DNA of 10,313 nt from Flavobacteriaceae bacterium (GCA_949507465.1 CATEMS010000217.1:1-10313), one strand, 5' to 3'. Positions 1 through 5,866 are shown, counted from the stretch's first letter. Numbers and translations: made by a program. Notes: generated from the sequence alone by a model not told the origin.

Positions 1-41
1 AGTTTATTTGTCTTTATTTCATTTTATGTCTTTATAATAAA

Positions 42-71
42 AATGATGTTATATCATTAATTTTTAATGAT
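42..71. repeat. AT-rich alternating inverted repeats
   Basis: AATGAT at 42-47 pairs with ATCATT at 53-58 (5-base loop). The extended ATCATTAA at 53-60 also pairs with TTAATGAT at 64-71 (3-base loop). The middle arm is shared, so only one hairpin can form at a time. A short T-rich stretch follows. This may be the terminator or trailer of a gene left of the window. The rest of 1-110 shows no coding potential or RNA gene that I can support. The pairing is seen directly; the role is unknown. Confidence 0.35.
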
Positions 72-126
72 TTAGGTGTTTTTGAGATTAAATGAAATAA
101 AGTAATTTCTTCCTGGAGGCACCACC

Positions 127-157
127 AAAAACCCACTTTTAAGTGGGTTTTTTTTTT
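127..157. terminator. Rho-independent terminator (probably bidirectional)
   Basis: ACCCACTT (131-138) and AAGTGGGT (141-148) form a strong stem, extended by A-T pairs outside, and followed by an uninterrupted run of ten T at 148-157. An A-run precedes the stem, so it could also work on the minus strand. It most likely ends a transcript entering from the left of the window and insulates the gene starting at 270. A 7-bp inverted repeat, TGGAGGC (114-120) and GCCTCCA (170-176), flanks it and could form an outer stem. Confidence 0.8.
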
Positions 158-269
158 GAATATAGGTTTGCCTCCACCATCAGCTAAAGCACAAGCAATG
201 CTATACATGATTTTTAATGTCTTAAAAAATTACTTTATATTGTGATACATAAATGATACACATACTATA

Positions 270-1508
270 TTGGAAGACATTCTTAAAAAAGCAGTTGAAA
301 AAAAATTTGGTTTTAAAATTTTAAATAGAGGTGATTGCGAAAAATTAGCTGTAGTTATTCAGGAGCAAGTAAATAAAACCATAAGTTATAACACACTAAG
401 GCGTATCTATGGCTTTGCAAAACCTGTAAAAACACGTAAGGACACCCTCAACATATTAAGCAATTATGTTGGTTATCGATCTTATTACCATTTTGTAAAT
501 GCTACCCCTTATCAAATAAGTTGGGAGAGCCGTTTGCGTTTATACGAACTCAAGGGTAATAAAAACACGAAAGCCCTTCTTTCATTCTTAGAACAAAAAT
601 CACAAACAGACGAAGACATCACCCTCCCGATAATAAATCTTATTCGAGAATTTTTATTGGCAAAAAGAATAGATGAATTAAATGTTTTGTTCACATCAAA
701 TGTGCTTAAAAACAACATCATCACCTACCAACAAAAATTAATTATTGGAAATGCTACAGGCACCCTACTACGCAATTTAAAATTCAGTAAAAGAGAATTC
801 AAGGAGCTTTGCAGCACAGAATTTTTCCAAACCACTATTTTTGAAATATTTGTAGATTATTCTTCTTTAAATGGATTTTATGCCGTTTTCTTAAAATACT
901 TCAGTGAAAAAAAAGACTACGAAAACAAGGTTTTTGTTAGCTGCTTGTTGAACCTTAGAAACTTTCTAAACAATAAAAAAATTAAAAACCTCAAAATCGA
1001 TGACACTACATTGATGACACTGCACCCTATACTTGTTGGAAGGTACTTTTCAAATTTTTTACTTACAGAAAAAAAACATGTGTATTTTTTTGAGATTAAA
1101 AAAATTGCAAATGCTAGCCAGTTGGCATCTCCATTACACCAAATATTTTATGAGCCAATGGTAATTGGAATGCTAACCAACAATTTAAAGGTCTTATCTT
1201 GGATTATTGAACAAGTAGAAACACAACTTGGGCAAAAAGCCTACCCAGAACCTCACTACATGGAAACCTTTCATCTAATGAAAACTTTTTATTTGATACA
1301 AACAGGCGCCACAGAAAATGCTACCTCTATGTTTGAAAAAGTAAACACAGATAATTTTATTTTAAGTTACAAAACATTCCTTCTTTTTTTCTACCACGCT
1401 ATGGGCTACAAAGTATACAAAAGCCAAAAATTTCAGCAACGCTTCAAAGAGTCCCTTGAAAAAAATCCATACCAGTATTTGAGCCAATTTTATTCCAAAC
1501 ACATGTAA
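270..1508 (+). CDS. Hypothetical helical protein with Bacteroidota-type N-terminal module
   Basis: I do not recognise a characterised family. Residues 1-76 form a compact basic helical module with NRGDCEKL (19-26) and ISYNTLRRIYGF (38-49), followed by KTRKDTLNILSNYVGY (54-69). I have seen similar N-terminal modules on otherwise unrelated Bacteroidota proteins, and it looks helix-turn-helix-like. Residues 80-412 are predicted to be almost all helical, rich in Leu, Phe, Lys and Tyr, possibly degenerate TPR-like repeats. There is no signal peptide, membrane span or catalytic motif. The start is TTG at 270: an in-frame stop lies at 243 and no in-frame ATG occurs before the middle of the protein. 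The gene stands alone, 14 bp from the convergent VOC gene, and is not part of the arsenosugar operon. A regulatory or scaffold role is possible but unproven. Confidence 0.75.
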   Translation: MEDILKKAVEKKFGFKILNRGDCEKLAVVIQEQVNKTISYNTLRRIYGFAKPVKTRKDTLNILSNYVGYRSYYHFVNATPYQISWESRLRLYELKGNKNTKALLSFLEQKSQTDEDITLPIINLIREFLLAKRIDELNVLFTSNVLKNNIITYQQKLIIGNATGTLLRNLKFSKREFKELCSTEFFQTTIFEIFVDYSSLNGFYAVFLKYFSEKKDYENKVFVSCLLNLRNFLNNKKIKNLKIDDTTLMTLHPILVGRYFSNFLLTEKKHVYFFEIKKIANASQLASPLHQIFYEPMVIGMLTNNLKVLSWIIEQVETQLGQKAYPEPHYMETFHLMKTFYLIQTGATENATSMFEKVNTDNFILSYKTFLLFFYHAMGYKVYKSQKFQQRFKESLEKNPYQYLSQFYSKHM

Positions 1509-1510
1509 TT

Positions 1511-1537
1511 ACCAATAAAAAGCTATTTGGTTGTTTT
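1511..1537. terminator. Weak convergent hairpin between two gene ends
   Basis: ACCAA (1511-1515) and TTGGT (1527-1531) are complementary across an 11-base loop, with TGTTTTG following on the plus strand. It lies between the stop codon at 1508 and the convergent gene's stop at 1523, slightly inside the latter. The stem is short and AT-rich, so terminator function is a weak inference from its position. Confidence 0.25.
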
Positions 1538-1987
1538 GCCACCCATTTTTGTAAAAACAGCGTCTACAGGCTCCCAAAGTTCTATTTTATTATCCTCGTG
1601 ATCCATAATATGTACAAATTTTCCATAATCAAAAGCTTGAATTGTATCGAGTACAGTCACATTATTTGCCTTTAATTTTTCTACAAGAGCCTCAATATTT
1701 TGGACTCTGTAATTAATCATAAATTCTTTTTTGGAGGGTGAAAAATAAGGGCTATCCTTTTCAAAAGGGCTCCACTGGAGATAGTTAATTTCTTCTGGGC
1801 GGTGGGCATTTCTAAATTCGATGCTAGAACCCCATTGATTGATCTGCAACCCTAAATTTTCTGAATACCAATCTTTTGTTTTTTGGGTATCTTCACAAAA
1901 AAAGAAAACCCCACCAATACCTGTTACTTTTGGTTGGAGTTCATCTTCATGAAATTGCTGTGTTTCAGAGTTATTGTTTTCTTTCAT
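1523..1987 (-). CDS. VOC superfamily (glyoxalase/bleomycin-resistance fold) protein
   Basis: This is a 154-residue single-domain protein of the vicinal oxygen chelate superfamily. Residues 21-47 carry the first beta-alpha module (GIGGVFFFCED, then WYSENLGL). Residues 87-140 carry the second, ending in FVHIMDHEDNKIELWEP with the usual metal-ligand Glu (E136) in the IELWEP strand. The first-strand His common to metal-binding members is not evident (Gly/Phe there), so metal binding is uncertain. I chose the start at 1987 because an A-rich leader precedes this ATG. An in-frame ATG at 2029 would add 14 residues encoded by what looks like untranslated leader. It is divergent from the arsenosugar operon and could share its control region, but nothing shows a role in arsenic chemistry. 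Only one Cys is present, so it is not an ArsI-type C-As lyase. Substrate unknown. Confidence 0.85.
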   Translation of the reverse strand: MKENNNSETQQFHEDELQPKVTGIGGVFFFCEDTQKTKDWYSENLGLQINQWGSSIEFRNAHRPEEINYLQWSPFEKDSPYFSPSKKEFMINYRVQNIEALVEKLKANNVTVLDTIQAFDYGKFVHIMDHEDNKIELWEPVDAVFTKMGGKTTK

Positions 1988-2128
1988 TTTATAGTTTTTA
2001 ATTGTTTGTTTACATAGATAAAACCCCACTGAAATGGTCTAAATTAATAAAAATAAAGCGCTAGTTAGCATTGATACTAAGTAATTTTTAATTGCGTTTC
2101 AAAAAAATAAGAACACAAAGTAAGGCTG

Positions 2129-2153
2129 TATACTTTTGCCTATATACTATTGC
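2129..2153 (+). promoter_or_regulatory. Candidate promoter with tandem TATACTnTTGC repeats
   Basis: TATACTTTTGC (2129-2139) and TATACTATTGC (2143-2153) are direct repeats with 10 of 11 matches, 14 bp apart. The first contains TACTTTTG, a perfect match to the Bacteroidota -7 box TAnnTTTG. No good TTTG -33 box sits 17-21 bp upstream, so the promoter call is partial. The repeats could instead be paired activator or repressor sites. They lie 68-92 bp before the first gene of the arsenosugar operon. Confidence 0.4.
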
Positions 2154-2184
2154 TTATATTTACTTTTTAAAAACTTAAACACAA

Positions 2185-2204
2185 GTGAATGCTTTGTGAT
2201 TCAC
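2185..2204 (+). promoter_or_regulatory. Inverted repeat upstream of operon start
   Basis: GTGAAT (2185-2190) and ATTCAC (2199-2204) are perfectly inverted around an 8-base spacer, ending 16 bp before the ATG at 2221. If transcription starts near 2145, this would be a hairpin just ahead of the ribosome-binding region, or a dyad operator. The half-site GTGAAT is not a recognised operator to me, and no arsR gene is in the window. Confidence 0.4.
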
Positions 2205-2220
2205 CAATATAAAATCAACT

Positions 2221-2556
2221 ATGGCAAACAATTATTACGACCCTAAAGATCTTAGAAAATTTGGAAAAATAACCCAGTGGAGCGAGGAGCTTGGCAATAA
2301 ATTTTTTGACTACTATGGGACAGTATTTGAGGAGGGAGCTCTTACTGCCCGTGAAAAATCGTTAATTGCCCTGGCGGTTTCACACACAGAACAATGTCCT
2401 TATTGTATAGATGCCTACACCAAAGACTCGCTTGAACGTGGGGTAACCAAAGAACAAATGATGGAAGCTATTCATGTTGGAGCTGCCATTAAAAGTGGGG
2501 CTACCCTTGTGCATGGCACCATGATGATGAACAAAGTAAATAAGCTTGAAATGTAA
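2221..2556 (+). CDS. Arsenosugar biosynthesis-associated peroxidase-like (AhpD/CMD fold) protein
   Basis: The protein has 111 residues with the carboxymuconolactone decarboxylase/AhpD helical core. The redox motif is QCPYC (C59, C62), followed by IDAYTKDS. Classical AhpD proteins read CxxCxxxH; here the His is replaced by Tyr66, so the standard proton relay is altered. H55, H85 and H98 are other possible ligands or acid-base groups. I recognise the family that co-occurs with the radical SAM protein ArsS, in which some members carry selenocysteine; this copy uses Cys. It is the first gene of the plus-strand operon, preceded by a 190-bp-plus divergent control region and followed by 84 bp before arsS. 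A thiol-redox or peroxidase role, perhaps keeping arsenic trivalent or protecting the pathway, is inferred; no reaction has been shown to my knowledge. It is cytoplasmic, with no signal peptide. Confidence 0.9.
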   Translation: MANNYYDPKDLRKFGKITQWSEELGNKFFDYYGTVFEEGALTAREKSLIALAVSHTEQCPYCIDAYTKDSLERGVTKEQMMEAIHVGAAIKSGATLVHGTMMMNKVNKLEM

Positions 2557-2585
2557 CCCTGTGTATGCAAAAGATACTCACGGGT
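2556..2585 (+). promoter_or_regulatory. Intergenic hairpin between peroxidase-like gene and arsS
   Basis: Starting at the stop codon, ACCC (2556-2559), GTG (2561-2563) and TAT (2564-2566) pair with ATA (2574-2576), CAC (2579-2581) and GGGT (2582-2585). This gives 10 base pairs with a 1-base and a 2-base bulge and a 7-base loop. No T-run follows, so it is not a standard terminator. It could be an RNA processing or stability element, or a partial attenuator that sets the peroxidase-like to arsS ratio. Confidence 0.4.
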
Positions 2586-2640
2586 ATGGTTTAAATTATA
2601 GTGTATATTAAAATAATGGCTTTGAGAAAAAGCAACTGTA

Positions 2641-3708
2641 ATGAGAAAAAATAAACAACAATCACTGCGTAAAAGAAAAAACCAATTGGCTAATACAAAC
2701 CGCCAATTAGAAATTTTAAATAGCGGTATTTTCGCAGATGGAGAGCTTCCCACTTTTGCAAAAAAAATATCGCAGACAAATCAATTCCCACTTCGTCCAA
2801 AAAAGCTGGAAATCCTTCAGCTAAATCTTGGCTATATGTGTAACCAAGTTTGTGAGCACTGTCATGTAGATGCAGGACCAGACAGAAAAGAAATCATGAC
2901 CTGGGAAACCATGCAAAAGTGTCTTGAGGTAATAAAAAATACAGGAGCGCATACCCTTGACCTAACTGGAGGTGCCCCAGAGATGAATCCTAATTTCAGA
3001 CGTTTTGTAGAACAGGCAAGTTTGGCTGGTATTAATGATTTTATTGTAAGAAGCAACCTCACCATCATAAGAGCCAATAAAAAACATTATGATTTACCAG
3101 AATTTTTTAAAAAACACAATATCCATGTGGTGAGCTCAATGCCCCACTGGACCAGAGGTAAAACAGACAAACAACGCGGTGAAGGAGTGTTTGATCTTTC
3201 CATAAAAGCCCTCCAAGACTTAAATGCAGTTGGCTATGGTATGCCCGGCAGTAGCTTGAAGTTAGACCTGGTATACAATCCTAACGGGGCTTATCTTCCT
3301 GGGAATCAAGCAAGCATGGAAAAAGAATTTAAAAGTGCCCTTTTAGAAGATTTTAATATACAGTTTCATCATCTTTTTGCCATCACAAATCTCCCGATTT
3401 CTAGATTTTTAGATTATCTCATTGCAAGTGATAACTATGAAGAGTATATGTACCAACTCGTTGATGCATATAATCCCAATGCGGTGCAAAATCTAATGTG
3501 TACCAATACCATCTCAGTTTCCTGGGACGGGTATTTGTACGACTGTGATTTCAATCAAATGCTTGACCTTAAAATTGCCAGTAAAACAACCCATATAAGC
3601 CAATATAATGAGTCTATTTTAAGGCACAGAAATATTGTTATTTCCCAGCATTGTTATGGCTGTACCGCAGGAGCAGGAAGCAGCTGTCAGGGAGTGGTAA
3701 CATCATAA
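2641..3708 (+). CDS. arsS: Arsenosugar biosynthesis radical SAM protein ArsS
   Basis: ArsS is a radical SAM enzyme that transfers the 5'-deoxyadenosyl group of SAM onto dimethylarsenite, giving a 5'-deoxy-5'-dimethylarsinoyl adenosine, the precursor of arsenosugars. In this 355-residue protein, CNQVCEHC supplies the [4Fe-4S] cysteines C67, C71 and C74. LDLTGGAPEMN (106-116) is the SAM-contacting GGxPE-like segment. C287, C302 and the tail CYGCTAGAGSSCQG (C338, C341, C349) form the Cys-rich C-terminal region typical of this family and may hold an auxiliary cluster or the arsenic. Some relatives carry selenocysteine; this one has only cysteines and no in-frame TGA. The basic N-terminus (1-50) is family-typical. 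The ATG at 2641 is preceded by purine-rich GAGAAAAAGC. The rhodanese start lies 5 bp after the stop, indicating translational coupling. Confidence 0.95.
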   Translation: MRKNKQQSLRKRKNQLANTNRQLEILNSGIFADGELPTFAKKISQTNQFPLRPKKLEILQLNLGYMCNQVCEHCHVDAGPDRKEIMTWETMQKCLEVIKNTGAHTLDLTGGAPEMNPNFRRFVEQASLAGINDFIVRSNLTIIRANKKHYDLPEFFKKHNIHVVSSMPHWTRGKTDKQRGEGVFDLSIKALQDLNAVGYGMPGSSLKLDLVYNPNGAYLPGNQASMEKEFKSALLEDFNIQFHHLFAITNLPISRFLDYLIASDNYEEYMYQLVDAYNPNAVQNLMCTNTISVSWDGYLYDCDFNQMLDLKIASKTTHISQYNESILRHRNIVISQHCYGCTAGAGSSCQGVVTS

Positions 3709-3713
3709 AAAAC

Positions 3714-4214
3714 ATGAAGATACTTTGTTACATAGTACTTTTTTTGGGAGCAACAACTAGCCTTGCACAACAAACAATAGAAGAGGTTTTATTAAGATAC
3801 AATACACAAAGCATTCCTTACATATATGCAGAAAAACTTGTAAATATTCAAAACGACTCCACTTTAGTGGTACTGGATACCAGGGAAGAAAAAGAATACC
3901 AAGTAAGCCACATTAAGGGTGCATTATATGCGGGTTATAAGGATTTTAATCTGCAAAAAGTATCAAAAAAAATCAAAAGTAAAGACACCCAAGTTATTGT
4001 ATATTGCTCCCTAGGGGTAAGAAGTGAAGACATAGCTCAAGAACTTGAAAAGGCAGGATACACAAATATCAAAAACCTTTACGGAGGTATCTTTAATTGG
4101 AAAAACAATAACTTGCCACTTGTAAATGCAAACCAAAAACCAACAGATAGCGTCCATGTGTATTCAAAAAAATGGGGGAAATGGCTTACCAATGGGGTTA
4201 AGGTGATTCATTAA
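3714..4214 (+). CDS. Exported rhodanese-like protein
   Basis: The 166-residue protein has a Sec signal peptide (residues 1-18, hydrophobic IVLFLGATTSLA, likely cut before QQ). A single rhodanese domain (about 35-137) carries LDTREEKEYQVSHIKGA and the active loop CSLGVRS with catalytic C98. YGGIFNWKNNNLPL (123-136) is the standard closing motif. Rhodaneses move sulfane sulfur or act as persulfide/thiol carriers, and some bind oxyanions. I chose ATG 3714 because it starts the signal peptide and sits 5 bp after arsS; an in-frame ATG at 3651 would overlap arsS and put 21 extra residues in front. Its place in the operon suggests a thiol or arsenic-sulfur step in the periplasm, for example conversion to thio-arsenicals, but that is inference. 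Confidence 0.88.
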   Translation: MKILCYIVLFLGATTSLAQQTIEEVLLRYNTQSIPYIYAEKLVNIQNDSTLVVLDTREEKEYQVSHIKGALYAGYKDFNLQKVSKKIKSKDTQVIVYCSLGVRSEDIAQELEKAGYTNIKNLYGGIFNWKNNNLPLVNANQKPTDSVHVYSKKWGKWLTNGVKVIH

Positions 4215-4237
4215 AAATTCGATATTCCAGAGATACT

Positions 4238-4918
4238 ATGGCAAATATTGGGGTTAAAAATAATCTTGGAAATCTAGGGTCAACACAAGAATTTGATCCT
4301 CCAGGCTCAAAAATGGCACTTATCGTTTTTACAAGAAATCCAGAACTGGGCAAATGCAAAACACGCCTTGCAGCTACAATTGGAGATCAAAGTGCCCTTG
4401 ATGTATATCGGTTTTTATTAGACCATACCGTAAAAATAACCCGCTCCCTTTCAGCAGATGTGTATGTATATTACTCAGAAAAAATTAAAGAAATTGATCG
4501 TTGGGATACCTCTATTTTCAGAAAAAAAGAACAACATGGCCATGATCTAGGTGCAAAAATGCAACACGCATTCACAGAACTATTTGATATGGGATATCAA
4601 AAAGCAATTATTATTGGTAGTGATATGTATGACATTAGTTCCCAAGAAATAGAAAATGCTTTTCTAAGGCTAGAAAACAATAACTTTGTGATAGGCCCCG
4701 CGCAAGACGGAGGCTATTATCTTTTGGGTATGAAACAGTTAAAGTCTTCCCTCTTTAAAAATAAAAAATGGGGAACCCAATCAGTTTTAGAAGATACCAT
4801 ACAAGATTTAACTAAAGAGACCTTATCTATCCTGCCAGAGAAAAATGACATCGATTACTTTGAAGATATAAAAGACATTGAAGTGTTTAAAAAATTCTTC
4901 AGACACTTGAAAGACTAA
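4238..4918 (+). CDS. TIGR04282-type arsenosugar biosynthesis transferase (DUF2064, GT-A fold)
   Basis: The 226-residue cytoplasmic protein matches the DUF2064/TIGR04282 family named for co-occurrence with arsenosugar genes. IVFTRNPELGKCKTRLA (29-45) is the nucleotide-binding N-terminal loop. DLGAKMQHAF (103-112), IIGSDMYDIS (125-134, with the metal-type Asp129) and GPAQDGGYYLLG (153-164) follow in the family order. The KxKTRL loop resembles that of MobA/CofC-type nucleotidyltransferases, so the protein could be a nucleotidyltransferase acting on a sugar phosphate rather than a glycosyltransferase. The start is uncertain. ATG 4238 follows the rhodanese by 23 bp. An in-frame ATG at 4313, just before ALIVFTRNP, fits the common family N-terminus and would remove 25 residues of no clear fold. 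A 135-bp spacer follows. Confidence 0.87.
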   Translation: MANIGVKNNLGNLGSTQEFDPPGSKMALIVFTRNPELGKCKTRLAATIGDQSALDVYRFLLDHTVKITRSLSADVYVYYSEKIKEIDRWDTSIFRKKEQHGHDLGAKMQHAFTELFDMGYQKAIIIGSDMYDISSQEIENAFLRLENNNFVIGPAQDGGYYLLGMKQLKSSLFKNKKWGTQSVLEDTIQDLTKETLSILPEKNDIDYFEDIKDIEVFKKFFRHLKD

Positions 4919-5053
4919 GTTTTTTAAATCCGTATTTTTGAGGTGATTGTCTGGCACATAGTCTTTAGGTTAACCTGTGTTCACCCAATACAATAATAGG
5001 ACAACAACCATGGTTTTAGTAAGTGGTTTAAAAATCTAAAAAAATAGGTATAC
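4919..5053 (+). promoter_or_regulatory. Structured spacer with possible internal promoter before the phosphorylase-arsM genes
   Basis: This is the longest gap in the operon (135 bp). It contains TATTTTTG at 4933-4940, a perfect TAnnTTTG -7 match, although the nearest TTG upstream is spaced a little too far. Downstream are a perfect palindrome, AGGTTAACCT (4967-4976), and nested complementary arms: GGTGA (4942-4946) with TCACC (4981-4985), and CACA (4955-4958) with TGTG (4976-4979). This could be an operator dyad or a folded leader RNA. The tail before the start codon is A-rich, as is usual here. I see no known riboswitch class. Confidence 0.4.
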
Positions 5054-5866
5054 ATGATAAAGTTCATCGAAGAAGCTGTAACATTTTTACAAAACAGAGG
5101 GTTTGGTACTCCAGATATAGGTATTATACTGGGTACTGGTTTGGGGAAAATAATTGACCATGTAGCCATAGAGGCAGAGATGAGTTATAACCACATTCCT
5201 AATTTTCCGACTGCAACAGTTGAGTTTCATAAAGGAAAATTAATCTATGGTGAATTAGCAGGAAAAAAAGTAGTGTTAATGCAGGGACGTTTTCATCTCT
5301 ATGAAGGGTATTCGCTTTTTGATGTAACCTTTCCAGTTCGTGTCATGAAAGGTCTAGGGATTTCAAGATTATTTGTTAGTAATGCCTCTGGGGCAATAAA
5401 TTTAAACTTTAAAAAGGGAGAGATAATGCTTATTGATGATCACATTAATTTGCAAGGTGGTTCTCCCCTAGCCTTTAAGGGTGTGGAAAAGCTTGGAGAG
5501 CGTTTTGTAGACATGAACCAGCCCTATGACTCAGTAATGAATACCAAGATAGAAGAAATTGCCCTGGCACACGGCATCAACCTACACAAGGGAGTATATG
5601 TAAGTGTTGTTGGACCTCAACTAGAAACCAGAGCAGAATATAGATATCTTAAAATCATAGGTGCAGATGCGGTAGGAATGAGTACAGTGCCAGAAATTAT
5701 TGTTGCCAATCATTTGCAAATACCTGTTGTGGCGCTCTCGGTACTTACAGATGAGTGCGATCCAGATAATTTAAAACCTGTTGACATTTCAGATATAATT
5801 AGCCAAGCACAGAAGGCAGAGCCTGCTATGATTACCCTATTCACAGAACTTATACAATCGCTTTAG
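5054..5866 (+). CDS. Purine nucleoside phosphorylase (PNP family 2), probable adenine-nucleoside type
   Basis: This 270-residue protein has the length and motifs of trimeric PNP/MTAP enzymes, which cleave a nucleoside with phosphate to base plus pentose-1-phosphate. ILGTGLG (25-31) and QGRFHLYEG (77-85, His81) bind phosphate. NASGAINLNF (110-119), GPQLETRAE (187-195, Glu191) and GADAVGMSTVPE (203-214, Met209) form the nucleoside pocket. The base-recognition loop reads VLTDECDP (230-237): Asp233 occupies the place of the Asn that gives human PNP its 6-oxopurine preference, as in the TD of methylthioadenosine phosphorylase. In an arsenosugar operon, directly before arsM, the likely substrate is the dimethylarsinoyl-deoxyadenosine made by ArsS, yielding adenine and an arsenoribose-1-phosphate. 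The family call is firm and the substrate is inferred. A housekeeping PNP role is the alternative. Confidence 0.92.
   Translation: MIKFIEEAVTFLQNRGFGTPDIGIILGTGLGKIIDHVAIEAEMSYNHIPNFPTATVEFHKGKLIYGELAGKKVVLMQGRFHLYEGYSLFDVTFPVRVMKGLGISRLFVSNASGAINLNFKKGEIMLIDDHINLQGGSPLAFKGVEKLGERFVDMNQPYDSVMNTKIEEIALAHGINLHKGVYVSVVGPQLETRAEYRYLKIIGADAVGMSTVPEIIVANHLQIPVVALSVLTDECDPDNLKPVDISDIISQAQKAEPAMITLFTELIQSL

Noticed and set aside
111..126. tRNA-like 3' tail (TGGAGGCACCA)
   Set aside because: It ends in ACCA and could pass for an acceptor 3' strand, but no T-arm (GTTCRANNC) precedes it and no matching tRNA body lies upstream.
1523..1987. ArsI-type C-As lyase for the VOC protein
   Set aside because: ArsI uses several cysteines to bind trivalent organoarsenicals; this protein has a single Cys and lacks the expected thiol motif.
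1988..2029. Longer N-terminus of the VOC gene starting at 2029
   Set aside because: The extra 14 codons lie in A/T-rich leader sequence with RBS-like purine tracts, and the added residues do not belong to the fold.
2616..2654. Short leader peptide (12 codons) overlapping the arsS start
   Set aside because: It has an ATG and a stop but no regulatory codon run, and short frames like this are common by chance in such DNA.
2472..2753. Minus-strand open frames over arsS, DUF547, transferase and membrane-protein genes
   Set aside because: They are antisense to strongly supported families, have unlikely composition (runs of Phe, Leu and Cys) and show no domain.
3651..3713. Upstream start for the rhodanese gene
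   Set aside because: It would overlap the arsS tail, add 21 basic residues and bury the signal peptide; ATG 3714 directly begins a good signal sequence.
5010..5039. Nine-codon leader peptide before the phosphorylase
   Set aside because: There is no ribosome-binding support or informative codon pattern; it is probably chance.
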